From NCBI RefSeq assembly GCF_040207125.1, contig NZ_CP157940.1:248001-312000 (forward strand): a stretch of DNA of 64,000 bases, written 5' to 3'. Numbering within the stretch: position 1 is the first letter of the stretch; the number at the start of each line of letters is the position of its first letter. The notes under the pieces were generated by a model. It ran no database searches. It was not told the DNA's origin and worked only from the letters and a program-made list of their open reading frames with translations. Shown piece by piece: positions 18,459 to 27,125 of this stretch. Source of the stretch: Lacrimispora sp. BS-2. GTDB lineage: Bacteria; Bacillota; Clostridia; Lachnospirales; Lachnospiraceae. A program made the translations under genes and the position numbers.

Positions 18459-19259
18459 ATGGTTTACAGTTATTATCCGGGCTGTACATTGAAGGCAAAG
18501 GCGAAGAAACTGGACCGCTATGCAAGGGAATGTGCCCATATATTAGAAATTGAGCTGGAAGAGATAGAGAACTGGCAATGCTGCGGAGGCGTCTATCCCG
18601 GGATGGCGGACGAACTGGCTACACGCCTTTCTCCTGTGCGTGCATTAAGGGAGGCAGGGGAGAAAAAGCAGGATCTGGTGACTGTATGCTCAGCATGTCA
18701 CCACGTGTTAAAAAGGGTCAATGAGGATATGAAGACTTCCGGAGAAATAAGACAGAAGATCAATGCTTATCTGGAGCCTGAAAATGGTTATGAAGGTGAG
18801 ACAAAGGTCATTCACTACTTGGAACTGCTTCGGGACCGTATCGGCTTTGACCGGATCAAAGAAAAAGTAAAACATCCTCTTAATGGAAAGAAGATAGCAC
18901 CTTATTATGGCTGCCTGCTTCTAAGGCCTTTCCAGGTAATGAATTTTGATGATCCGGAAAATCCATCCATTATGGAAGAGTTTCTCCTTGCAATCGGCGC
19001 CCAGCCGGTTCACTACGCTTTAAAAAACGAGTGCTGCGGCGGATATGTGACTGTGGAAGATGAGAAATTTGCTTCTGAAAAAAGTTCCTCTATTATGGAA
19101 GCTGCTATGGACCAGGGTGCAAAAGGCATGATTACGGCCTGTCCGTTATGTAAATACAATCTGGAAAATGGCGGGCTGAAAGAGGACATTCCGGTTTACT
19201 ATTTTACGGAACTTCTGGCGGAGGCTTTGGGAGTGAAAGAACAGGAGGAAGGAACGTGA
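18459..19259 (+). CDS. hdrB: Heterodisulfide reductase subunit B-like protein (HdrB)
   Basis: 266 residues with two complete CCG domains. The first has C9, C41-C42, C77 and C80; the second has C152, C192-C193, C228 and C231. These are the cysteines that hold the two non-cubane [4Fe-4S] clusters at the disulfide site of methanogen HdrB. Clostridia do not make CoM/CoB, so the natural acceptor is not the classical heterodisulfide; the fumarate reductase genes in the same operon suggest electrons may go there. First gene of the operon, after GGTTGGGAGG. Confidence 0.92.
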   Translation: MVYSYYPGCTLKAKAKKLDRYARECAHILEIELEEIENWQCCGGVYPGMADELATRLSPVRALREAGEKKQDLVTVCSACHHVLKRVNEDMKTSGEIRQKINAYLEPENGYEGETKVIHYLELLRDRIGFDRIKEKVKHPLNGKKIAPYYGCLLLRPFQVMNFDDPENPSIMEEFLLAIGAQPVHYALKNECCGGYVTVEDEKFASEKSSSIMEAAMDQGAKGMITACPLCKYNLENGGLKEDIPVYYFTELLAEALGVKEQEEGT

Positions 19260-19627
19260 GGGAAGAAATTTTAAGGATCAGCGGTGTGAACCCCTCAAAA
19301 TGCATGAAATGCGGAAAATGTACAGCTACCTGCCCTGCATTTGAAAAGATGGAATATCACCCTCATCAATTTGTGGATATGGTTAAGAACAATCAGATAT
19401 CCCCTCTTTTGGAATCGGAATCCCTGTATTGCTGTATGACCTGTCTGGCCTGTGAGGAACGGTGTCCCAGAGGGGTGAAGCCCCAGAAACTCATAGAAGC
19501 CGTCCAGGTTATAAAGCTGAGGGCATCGGGGGCCAACCGGCTGAAACCCCAGGATGTAGCGGAACGGCTGGATCCATCGCTTCCCCAGCAGGCCCTTATG
19601 GCGGCATTCAGAAAATACAGCAGGTGA
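19256..19627 (+). CDS. hdrC: Heterodisulfide reductase subunit C-like protein (HdrC)
   Basis: 123 residues with two [4Fe-4S] motifs, CMKCGKCTATCPA (about 17-29) and CMTCLACEERCPRG (about 62-75). Starts with GTG at 19256, overlapping the hdrB stop by 4 bases, so it is translationally coupled; GGAGGAAGG lies upstream. It is the usual electron bridge between HdrA and HdrB. Lacks any membrane segment, as expected for the soluble HdrABC type. Confidence 0.92.
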   Translation: MREEILRISGVNPSKCMKCGKCTATCPAFEKMEYHPHQFVDMVKNNQISPLLESESLYCCMTCLACEERCPRGVKPQKLIEAVQVIKLRASGANRLKPQDVAERLDPSLPQQALMAAFRKYSR

Positions 19628-19649
19628 CAAAAGAAAGGAAGGGAAAATT

Positions 19650-21638
19650 TTGCAGAAAATAGGAGTTTTTGTCTGTTGGTGCGGAAGCAACATTGCGGCT
19701 ACTGTGGATGTAAGTCAGGTCGCAGCTGCTGCCAAGGAAGAACCAGGCGTTGTTTTTGCATCTGATTATGCATATATGTGCTCGGAAGCCGGCCAGCTTA
19801 TGATTCAAAACGCGATCAGGGAAAAGGGGCTGACCGGAATCGTAATATGCTCCTGCTCCCCGCGCATGCATGAGGCCACGTTCCGCAAAGCAGCACAGGC
19901 TGCGGGACTGAATCCCTACATGGTGGAAATTGCCAATATCAGGGAGCAGTGCTCCTGGATCCATAAAAATAAAGAAGAAGGAACGAAAAAAGCAATTCTC
20001 TTAGCAAAGGCCGCAATCGCCAAGGTCCATTTGAACGAACCGCTGACAGCGGGAGAAACTCCTGTGACAAAGCGGGCCCTGGTAATCGGAGGGGGAATTG
20101 CAGGGATCCAGACTGCCCTTGATATTGCTGATGCAGGATTTGAGGTTGACATTGTAGAGAAATCACCTACCATAGGCGGAAAAATGGCTCAGCTTGATAA
20201 GACCTTTCCCACTTTGGACTGTTCGGCCTGTATCCTTACCCCTAAGATGGTGGATGCAGCAGCCCATGAGAAGATCCGTTTGTTTACTTATAGTGAAGTA
20301 GAGAAGGTAAAAGGCTTTGTGGGGAATTTTACCGTAGACATCCGGAAAAAAGCCAGAAGCATACTGGAAGAGAAGTGTACGGGATGCGGAGTATGTACGA
20401 CAAAATGTCCTTCCAGGAAAACGGGAAACGAATTTAACGAAGGGCTGGATAACCGGACAGCCATTTATATTCCCTTTGCCCAGGCAATTCCCAACATTCC
20501 GACCATTGACAGGGAAGCCTGTATCCATTTTAAGACCGGAAAATGCGGCCTGTGCCAGAAGACCTGCGGCGTGGGTGCCATTGACTTTGACCAGCAGGAT
20601 GAGATCATCACCAGGAACTACGGTGCCATTGTGGCTGCCACAGGGTTTCAGACCATATCCCTGGAAAGGTTTGATGAATTCCAGTATTCCAAAAGTCCTG
20701 ATGTCATCACTTCCTTAGAACTGGAGCGGCTGATGAATGCCGCCGGCCCAACTAAGGGAGAACTGGTAAAGCCTTCAAACCGGGAACACCCGAAAGATAT
20801 GGTATTTATCCAGTGCGTCGGCTCCCGGGGAGAGTCCTGCAGGGAAAAGAGCTACTGCTCTAAGATCTGCTGCATGTACACGGCCAAACACGCCATGATG
20901 ATCCGTGACAAATATCCGGACATCAATGTCCATGTATTTTACATTGACGTACGCACACCGGGAAAGAATTTCGACGAATTTTACCGCAGGGCAGTGGAAG
21001 ATTACGGCGTTGATTACCGGAAGGGAATGGTAGGAAAGGTAATGGAGCAAAAGGACGGCAGGCTGTTGGTTCAGGCCTCCGACTTACTGAATGGACAACA
21101 GCTTTTGCTGCAAACCGATATGGTGGTACTGGCAACAGCCATAGAGCCTGATAAATCAGCCAGAAATCTTGCTACCATGCTCACTGCCAGCATGGACACC
21201 AACGACTTTTTTACGGAGGCCCATCCCAAACTGAGGCCTGTGGAAAGTCCCACTGCCGGAGTATTCTTATCAGGAACCTGTCAGGGGCCAAAGGACATTC
21301 CGGAGACTGTGGCTCAGGCAGGAGCGGCAGCAGCCAAGGTCATCGGACTTTTATGCAGGGATAAGCTTCTTAATAACCCTCAAGTGGCCCAGGCAAAGGA
21401 ACGTTTGTGCAGCGGGTGCTCTAATTGTTCCAAAGTCTGTCCATACGGAGCCATTGATTACGAAGAGAGAGAAGTTTTGGATCATGGAGTCAGGGAAACG
21501 CGGAGGCTTGCTATGGTAAACGAGGCGGTGTGCCAGGGCTGCGGAGCCTGTACGGTGGCTTGTCCATCGGGAGCCATGGATTTAAAAGGATTTACCGTAA
21601 AACAGATTATGGCGGAGGTAGATGCGATATGCAGATAG
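19650..21638 (+). CDS. hdrA: Heterodisulfide reductase subunit A-like flavoprotein (HdrA)
   Basis: 662 residues from a TTG start after AAGGAAGGGA. The FAD-binding motif VIGGGIAG is at about 145-152, followed by the HdrA signature KMAQLDKTFPTLDCSACIL. Fe-S motifs: C243/C246/C249/C253, a second set around C291-C306, and two C-terminal ferredoxin-like clusters CSGCSNCSKVCPYG and CQGCGACTVACPSG. In the family HdrA carries the bifurcating FAD, splitting electrons between ferredoxin and the HdrBC branch. Here it would receive electrons from the FlxD/FlxABC partners encoded next. Its last 10 bases overlap the next gene. Confidence 0.93.
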   Translation: MQKIGVFVCWCGSNIAATVDVSQVAAAAKEEPGVVFASDYAYMCSEAGQLMIQNAIREKGLTGIVICSCSPRMHEATFRKAAQAAGLNPYMVEIANIREQCSWIHKNKEEGTKKAILLAKAAIAKVHLNEPLTAGETPVTKRALVIGGGIAGIQTALDIADAGFEVDIVEKSPTIGGKMAQLDKTFPTLDCSACILTPKMVDAAAHEKIRLFTYSEVEKVKGFVGNFTVDIRKKARSILEEKCTGCGVCTTKCPSRKTGNEFNEGLDNRTAIYIPFAQAIPNIPTIDREACIHFKTGKCGLCQKTCGVGAIDFDQQDEIITRNYGAIVAATGFQTISLERFDEFQYSKSPDVITSLELERLMNAAGPTKGELVKPSNREHPKDMVFIQCVGSRGESCREKSYCSKICCMYTAKHAMMIRDKYPDINVHVFYIDVRTPGKNFDEFYRRAVEDYGVDYRKGMVGKVMEQKDGRLLVQASDLLNGQQLLLQTDMVVLATAIEPDKSARNLATMLTASMDTNDFFTEAHPKLRPVESPTAGVFLSGTCQGPKDIPETVAQAGAAAAKVIGLLCRDKLLNNPQVAQAKERLCSGCSNCSKVCPYGAIDYEEREVLDHGVRETRRLAMVNEAVCQGCGACTVACPSGAMDLKGFTVKQIMAEVDAICR

Positions 21639-22078
21639 AAGATAACAGCAACAAGGAGTTTAAGCCTCTCATCCTGGCGTTTTGCTGCAACTGGTGCAGC
21701 TATGCAGGGGCCGATCTGGCGGGGTCAAGCCGCTCTTCCTATCCGGCAGAAGTAAAGATTATCCGGGTTCCCTGTTCCTGCAGGGTGAATCCCTTATTCC
21801 TGTTAAGGGCCTTTGAACGGGGGGCGGATGGCGTGATCTTAGCCGGCTGCCATCCGGGAGACTGCCATTATTCCACAGGCAATTACTATGCCAGAAGAAG
21901 GATGACCCTTTTGTTTGGCATGTTGGACTACCTTGGAATCGAACGGGAAAGAACCATGGTGGAATGGATCTCCGCAGCAGAGGGCGCCAAGTTTTCTGCG
22001 ACCATGAATGCTTTCACCCAGTCCATAAAAGAACTGGGACCAAACAGAAAGTTGAGGGATTTACGATGCATGCCATAG
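21629..22078 (+). CDS. mvhD: MvhD/FlxD-like [2Fe-2S] electron-transfer subunit
   Basis: 149 residues from ATG 21629, chosen because GCGGAGG lies just upstream; the open frame extends 99 bases further up inside hdrA but that extension has no ribosome site. The protein has the MvhD cysteine pattern: FCCNWCSYAGAD, PCSCRVNP and GCHPGDCHY. In methanogens MvhD links hydrogenase to HdrA, and in Flx-Hdr systems FlxD links an NADH dehydrogenase module. No hydrogenase genes are in this operon, so the Flx version fits. Confidence 0.9.
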   Translation: MQIEDNSNKEFKPLILAFCCNWCSYAGADLAGSSRSSYPAEVKIIRVPCSCRVNPLFLLRAFERGADGVILAGCHPGDCHYSTGNYYARRRMTLLFGMLDYLGIERERTMVEWISAAEGAKFSATMNAFTQSIKELGPNRKLRDLRCMP

Positions 22079-22941
22079 AAGAGACCATAAAAGAAACGTG
22101 TAAAAAGCTCTGGAATGAAGGAGAGATAAACCGGATTCTGGCATGGGAAAAAGGACTCTTTGACTACGAGGCGGCACCTGCCCTGTTCCGGAACCGGGAA
22201 AGCATCTCCCGTCTGGTTTACAATGAGCACTGCGGGGGAAATTTAAGCAAATTCCTTATAAAAGAAATGGGAAAAGAAGGAAAGGTACTGGTCCTTTTAA
22301 AGCCCTGCGATACATATGGATTTAACCAGCTTTTATCGGAAAAAAGGGTAAAACGGGAAAAGGTTTATATTCTGGGAGTTCCCTGTGGTGGAATGAGGGA
22401 TGAAAAGGGCCTGCTTTTCAAATGCCAGTCCTGTAAGGGCAATGATTTTAAAGCCTTTGACCAGATCATAGAATCGGATCTGTCCGTTCCGGCTCCGGTC
22501 CCCTCGAAAGAAGAGGAAAAATTGAACCAGATGACTGCAGAAGAACGCTTTGCTTTTTGGCGGGGGCAGCTTTCCAAATGTATCCGCTGCAATGCCTGCC
22601 GTAACATATGTCCTGCCTGCAGCTGCATCAAATGCGTGTTTGATAACCAGGATTCCGGAGTAGAGGCAAAGGCTAATTCCGATGCCTTTGAGGAAAATCT
22701 GTTTCATATTATAAGAGCCTTCCATGTAGCGGGAAGGTGTACGGACTGCGGGGAGTGCAGCCGGGTCTGTCCCCAGAACATTCCACTTTATCTGCTGAAC
22801 CGGAAAATGATTGAGGAGATCAATGAACGGTACGGAACCCATCAGGCAGGAGAAAGTCCTGACTCAAAGTCTCCGTTAACGGATTTTAAGGAGTCTGATC
22901 CGGAAATTTCGGCTATATATGGGAAAGGTGGTGTGTCTTGA
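22066..22941 (+). CDS. 4Fe-4S dicluster protein, FlxB-like / F420-hydrogenase beta-like
   Basis: 291 residues from ATG 22066, which follows TTGAGG and overlaps the mvhD end by 13 bases; a 34-codon upstream extension is unsupported. The N-terminal half resembles FrhB/FdhB-type electron input proteins (LLKPCDTYGF, GVPCGGMRD, CQSC), and the C-terminal half has two cluster motifs, CIRCNACRNICPACSC and CTDCGECSRVCPQN. Probably passes electrons between the NAD-binding subunit and HdrA. The Flx assignment is by gene order and general domain makeup; exact subunit naming is uncertain. Confidence 0.72.
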   Translation: MHAIEETIKETCKKLWNEGEINRILAWEKGLFDYEAAPALFRNRESISRLVYNEHCGGNLSKFLIKEMGKEGKVLVLLKPCDTYGFNQLLSEKRVKREKVYILGVPCGGMRDEKGLLFKCQSCKGNDFKAFDQIIESDLSVPAPVPSKEEEKLNQMTAEERFAFWRGQLSKCIRCNACRNICPACSCIKCVFDNQDSGVEAKANSDAFEENLFHIIRAFHVAGRCTDCGECSRVCPQNIPLYLLNRKMIEEINERYGTHQAGESPDSKSPLTDFKESDPEISAIYGKGGVS

Positions 22942-23987
22942 TGCTAAAAATGCCATTGGAACGTCTTGATGAACTTTTTTTTGAACTTTCAAAGGAGCAT
23001 CAGATATTTGCTCCCATGGAAAAGGCTGGCAGTGTTTCGTTTTTTCCATGGAAAAAAGGGGATACCCTGTGTTTTGATACTCTTTTGACAGATCGTGCAC
23101 CCAAGTCCTTTTTCTTTCCCCAGTCGGAGACTTTGTACCGAGCCAGGAAAGAAGAGGGGAGCCTTTCCATTGTGCCTGAAGAGGCAGAGGAAAAGAGCGC
23201 TGTTTATTTTGGTGTAAGGGCCTGTGACAGGAGAAGCTTTGAGCTTCTGGACCGGGTGTTCTTAAGCACACCCTGCGATTCCTGCTATGAATCCAAAAGA
23301 AGGAACGGGTATGTGGTGGCTTTAGCCTGTAAGAACCCTGAAAACACCTGTTTTTGCCAAAGCTTTGGCATCGATCCTGCCTGGCCGGGAGGAGATGTGT
23401 CCGTCTGGATCGCAGACGGAGAACTGTACTGGAAAAGCCTGACGGAAAAGGGAGATGCATTGACGGAATTAGTTTCAGAAATGTTTGAGGAGGGAGACCG
23501 TAAAAAGGTTGAGGAGCAGAAAGCAGAGATCCGTAAAAAGCTGGATGCTCTGCCCCTGAAGGATTTGAGTCTGGAACGGTTTGAACATCCGGATTCTTCC
23601 ATGGAGTTGTTTGAGTCGGAACAATGGGAATCCTTATCCGAAACCTGCTTAGGCTGCGGAATCTGCACCTTTGTATGTCCTACCTGCCAGTGCTATGATA
23701 TATGCGACTACAACGCAGGCCATGAAGTCAGGAAATTCCGCTGCTGGGATTCCTGTATGTATCCGGGCTTTACCGAGATGGCCCATGGAAACAACAGAAA
23801 CAACCAGATGCAGCGGTTCCGCCAGAGATTCATGCATAAGCTGGTATATTTTCCGGAAAACAACGGCGGCATATATTCCTGTGTGGGCTGCGGAAGGTGC
23901 CTGCGTAAATGTCCGTCTTCCTTAAATATTGCCAGGGTGATAAAAGCCCTGGGAGAGAACGGCACGGAAGGAGGAAACCATGAGTGA
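22941..23987 (+). CDS. 4Fe-4S protein, FlxC-like / anaerobic sulfite reductase A-like
   Basis: 348 residues from ATG 22941, sharing one base with the previous stop (TGATG). It resembles AsrA-type proteins: a GVRACDRRSFELLDRVF segment and CDSCYESKRR in the N-terminal domain, then C-terminal clusters CLGCGICTFVCPTCQCYD and CVGCGRCLRKCPSS. AsrA-like and AsrB-like proteins together form NADH-oxidising electron modules; here there is no AsrC sulfite reductase, so the electrons most likely go to HdrA. Overlaps the next gene by 8 bases. Confidence 0.75.
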   Translation: MLKMPLERLDELFFELSKEHQIFAPMEKAGSVSFFPWKKGDTLCFDTLLTDRAPKSFFFPQSETLYRARKEEGSLSIVPEEAEEKSAVYFGVRACDRRSFELLDRVFLSTPCDSCYESKRRNGYVVALACKNPENTCFCQSFGIDPAWPGGDVSVWIADGELYWKSLTEKGDALTELVSEMFEEGDRKKVEEQKAEIRKKLDALPLKDLSLERFEHPDSSMELFESEQWESLSETCLGCGICTFVCPTCQCYDICDYNAGHEVRKFRCWDSCMYPGFTEMAHGNNRNNQMQRFRQRFMHKLVYFPENNGGIYSCVGCGRCLRKCPSSLNIARVIKALGENGTEGGNHE

Positions 23988-24813
23988 CAGAACCAATGTA
24001 TTGATTCCGGAAATCGGTATGATTACAGATGTAAGAAGAGATACGCCGGATGTGAAAACTTTTCGCGTAAACGGGTTAGAGGGGAGAAAGCCCTTTGACC
24101 ATATGCCGGGGCAATGTGCCATGCTTTCCATTCCAGGAGTGGGGGAAGCCATGTTTTCCATCACTTCCTCACCAACCAACAGGGATTACATGGAGTTTTC
24201 CATTAAAAAATGCGGCTGCCTCACCGACTGGCTCCACCAGATGGAAAAGGGGCAGGAAATTGCCCTGCGGGGTCCATACGGCAATTACTTTCCCGTTGAT
24301 ACGGAGTTAAAAGGCAAGAACCTGCTCTTTATCGCCGGCGGGATCGGAATCGCGCCTCTGCGGTCTGTGATTAATTACGTCATTGACAACCGGGCGGATT
24401 ACGGCCAGGTGGATATTGTTTACGGGGCCCGTTCGGCAGAGGATCTGGTAGATTTAGAAGAAATGAGAAAAGACTGGTCAAAGGTCCAGGGCTTCCGTGT
24501 GCATCTGACCATAGACCGGGCTGAAGAAGGCTGGGAAGGGAACGTGGCTTTTGTACCTGATTATGTCAGGGAGCTGAAGTTTTCAAACGACAGAACCGTT
24601 TTGGTATGCGGTCCGCCTGTGATGATAAAATATGTGCTGAAGGCACTGGAAGAAATGGAATTTGCCAGTACACAGGTCTATACGACCATGGAACTGAAGA
24701 TGAAATGCGGAGTGGGCAAATGCGGACGCTGCAACATAGGTGCTAAATACGTCTGCAAGGATGGACCTGTGTTCCGTTATGATGAATTGGGCGTCCTGCC
24801 CTCTGAATATTAG
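23980..24813 (+). CDS. NAD(P)H/FAD oxidoreductase subunit, FlxA-like / AsrB-like
   Basis: 277 residues of the ferredoxin-NADP reductase superfamily. The FAD-binding segment MFSITSSP (about 54-61), the NAD-binding GGIGIAPLRSVI (about 117-128) and VCGPPVMIKY (about 209-218) are in order, and the C-terminus has a [2Fe-2S] motif CGVGKCGRCNIG with a further Cys (YVCKDGPVF). This is the likely NADH entry point of the complex. It is also similar to PyrK and sulfhydrogenase gamma subunits, but the operon favours the Hdr-linked Flx role. Confidence 0.85.
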   Translation: MSDRTNVLIPEIGMITDVRRDTPDVKTFRVNGLEGRKPFDHMPGQCAMLSIPGVGEAMFSITSSPTNRDYMEFSIKKCGCLTDWLHQMEKGQEIALRGPYGNYFPVDTELKGKNLLFIAGGIGIAPLRSVINYVIDNRADYGQVDIVYGARSAEDLVDLEEMRKDWSKVQGFRVHLTIDRAEEGWEGNVAFVPDYVRELKFSNDRTVLVCGPPVMIKYVLKALEEMEFASTQVYTTMELKMKCGVGKCGRCNIGAKYVCKDGPVFRYDELGVLPSEY

Positions 24814-24824
24814 GAGGTTGACCA

Positions 24825-25499
24825 ATGAATGATATGATTACTGTTTATCTGTTCGGTAAAAAATATACAGTTCCGTCCAATTTAACCATAATGGGAGCAA
24901 TGGAATATGCAGGATACCAGCTTGTGCGGGGCTGCGGCTGCAGGTGCGGCTTCTGCGGAGCCTGTGCCACGATTTACCGTATCAAAGGAGACAGGGAATT
25001 AAAGACCTGTCTGGCCTGCCAGACCCAGGTCCGGGAAAACATGTATGTGGCCACCCTTCCCTTTTTCCCTCTGGTAAAGGAGGTTTATGACATAAGTAAG
25101 GTTTCGGTCAATGAACAGGTCATGATGGAGCTGTATCCGGAAATCTACAAGTGCATCGGGTGTGCAGCCTGTACCAAAAGCTGTCCCCAGGGCCTTGATA
25201 CCATGCAGTATATTGCATATGCCCAGAGAGGGGAATTGGAGAAATGTGCCGAAGAATCCTTTGACTGTGTGATGTGCGGGATTTGTTCTTCCAGGTGTCC
25301 GGCCGGGATTTCCCATCCTCAGGTCGGCCTTCTGGCCAGACGGATCACCGGAAAATATCTGGCTCCGGAATCAAGGCACTTAACCAACCGGGTAAGAGAG
25401 GTAGAGGCGGGGGATTTTACGGAGCTCATTGAAGCGATCATGGCAAAACCCCTGGAAGAACTGAAAAACCTTTATAATACCAGAGAAATCGAAAAGTAG
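24825..25499 (+). CDS. Fumarate reductase iron-sulfur-like subunit (FrdB-like, short)
   Basis: 224 residues. An N-terminal plant-ferredoxin-like domain carries GCGCRCGFCGAC and a later Cys (LKTCLAC) for a [2Fe-2S] cluster; two motifs follow, CIGCAACTKSCPQG (about 110-123) and CVMCGICSSRCPAG (about 147-160), of [4Fe-4S] type. This differs from classical FrdB/SdhB, which have one [2Fe-2S], one [4Fe-4S] and one [3Fe-4S] cluster. It lies 11 bases before frdA and after the Flx genes, so it is the obvious bridge between the Hdr/Flx complex and FrdA. AGGAGG precedes the ATG. Confidence 0.78.
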   Translation: MNDMITVYLFGKKYTVPSNLTIMGAMEYAGYQLVRGCGCRCGFCGACATIYRIKGDRELKTCLACQTQVRENMYVATLPFFPLVKEVYDISKVSVNEQVMMELYPEIYKCIGCAACTKSCPQGLDTMQYIAYAQRGELEKCAEESFDCVMCGICSSRCPAGISHPQVGLLARRITGKYLAPESRHLTNRVREVEAGDFTELIEAIMAKPLEELKNLYNTREIEK

Positions 25500-25510
25500 G
25501 AGGAATAGAC

Positions 25511-27112
25511 ATGTTTACAGCCAAGATGATGGATTCCGTAAAAAAGGTCGAGGCCACCAGGGAAGAACGGATGCAGACAGAGCCCCGGAGAATGACGGCA
25601 GAGGAAAAGGAAAAACTGCTGAAAGCCTATCACCCGGATTATAAAGAGGAAGAGTTTGCCATACTAAAGGCAGGCCCCAATAAGGGAGAAAAAGTGCCCA
25701 AAGAACTGGGAGTCCTTTTGCAGGCAAGGAGCCGGATCAGAGACACTGACGTGGATTTATCATCTCCGGACTACGATACGGATGTTCTGATCATAGGAGG
25801 AGGGGGAGCTGGCTGTGCGGCTGCCATTGAGGCTTACAGGGCAGGGGCAAAGGTACTGATAGCCACCAAGCTCCGTCTGGGGGATGCCAACACCATGATG
25901 GCGGAAGGCGGGATCCAGGCTGCGGACAAAGAAAACGATTCCCCCCAGATCCACTACTTAGACGCATTGGGAGGGGGACATTTCGCCAACCGGCCGGAGC
26001 TTTTGAAAAAGCTGGTCATGGAAGCTCCGGAAGCCCTTAAATGGTTAAATGAGCTGGGAGTGATGTTTGACAAGGACAAAGACGGAAACATGGTCACCAC
26101 TCACGGAGGCGGTACTTCCAGAAAGCGTATGCACGCGGCGGCCGACTACACGGGTGCTGAAATCATGAGAGTGCTCCGGGATGAAGTATTAAACCTTCCG
26201 ATTTCCGTGGCTGATTATACCTCTGCCGTGGAGCTCATTTTAGATGAGGATAAAAAGGCGGCGGGAGCAGTCCTTTTGAACATGGAAACAGGAGAACTTT
26301 TGACAGCCAGGGCAAAAACTGTTATTCTTGCCACAGGGGGAGCCGGACGGCTCCACTATCAGGGATTCCCCACCTCCAACCACTACGGGGCAACGGCCGA
26401 CGGCCTGGTTTTAGCTTACCGGGCAGGAGCAAAGCTTCTCTATCAGGATACCCTTCAATACCATCCCACCGGAGTTGCTTTTCCGGAGCAGATTTACGGG
26501 GCTTTGGTGACGGAAAAGGTCCGTTCCTTAGGCGCCATGTTAGTCAATGCCTTGGGGGAAGCTTTCATGCATCCACTGGAGACCAGGGATGTGTCTGCAG
26601 CCTCCATTATCAGAGAATGTGCAGATGGAAAAGGAGTTGTCACTCCTCTTGGGAAGGGAATCTGGCTGGATACTCCCATGATCGACTTAATTCATGGGAA
26701 AGGAACCCTGGAAAAGCGTCTCCCCGGAATGCTGCGCATGTATTTGAAATATGAAATCGATATGAGAAAAACCCCTATCTTGATCTATCCTACCCTCCAC
26801 TATCAAAACGGCGGAATCCAGATCCAAGCGGATTGCCAGAGCACCATAGAGAACTTGTTTGTGGCAGGAGAAGCAGTGGGAGGGATCCACGGAAGGAACA
26901 GGCTTATGGGAAATTCTCTTCTGGATATTATTGTTTTTGGCCGCAATGCCGGAAAATGTGCGGCCGGGCGCGTGAAAGACGTACATATAGGAAAGCTTGC
27001 TTTGTCACATATAAATGAAATGGAAGAGGAGTGCCAAAGAGCCGGTATTGTTATGGATAAAATTTCCCCGCTGCTTTTGCCAAAGTATGCCAGGACAGCG
27101 GGACAGCTATAA
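25511..27112 (+). CDS. frdA: Fumarate reductase flavoprotein subunit (FrdA-like)
   Basis: 533 residues. FAD-binding IIGGGGAG is at about 94-101, preceded by an unusual ~88-residue charged N-terminal extension. Family motifs include the MMAEGGIQAA loop, THGGGTSRKRMHAA, YHPTGVAF (H318) and ETRDVS (R359, the expected proton-shuttle Arg region), ending with the NRLMGNSLLDIIVFGR FAD block. It should interconvert fumarate and succinate. No cytochrome or membrane anchor gene is present, so the enzyme is probably soluble. L-aspartate oxidase (NadB) is a close relative, but no NAD-synthesis genes are near and fumarase follows directly. Confidence 0.87.
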   Translation: MFTAKMMDSVKKVEATREERMQTEPRRMTAEEKEKLLKAYHPDYKEEEFAILKAGPNKGEKVPKELGVLLQARSRIRDTDVDLSSPDYDTDVLIIGGGGAGCAAAIEAYRAGAKVLIATKLRLGDANTMMAEGGIQAADKENDSPQIHYLDALGGGHFANRPELLKKLVMEAPEALKWLNELGVMFDKDKDGNMVTTHGGGTSRKRMHAAADYTGAEIMRVLRDEVLNLPISVADYTSAVELILDEDKKAAGAVLLNMETGELLTARAKTVILATGGAGRLHYQGFPTSNHYGATADGLVLAYRAGAKLLYQDTLQYHPTGVAFPEQIYGALVTEKVRSLGAMLVNALGEAFMHPLETRDVSAASIIRECADGKGVVTPLGKGIWLDTPMIDLIHGKGTLEKRLPGMLRMYLKYEIDMRKTPILIYPTLHYQNGGIQIQADCQSTIENLFVAGEAVGGIHGRNRLMGNSLLDIIVFGRNAGKCAAGRVKDVHIGKLALSHINEMEEECQRAGIVMDKISPLLLPKYARTAGQL

Positions 27113-27125
27113 GGAGGAGGAAAAG

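Noticed and set aside
25511-27112. L-aspartate oxidase (NadB) instead of FrdA
   Set aside because: No nadA or nadC neighbour, and the gene sits between an FrdB-like gene and fumarase.
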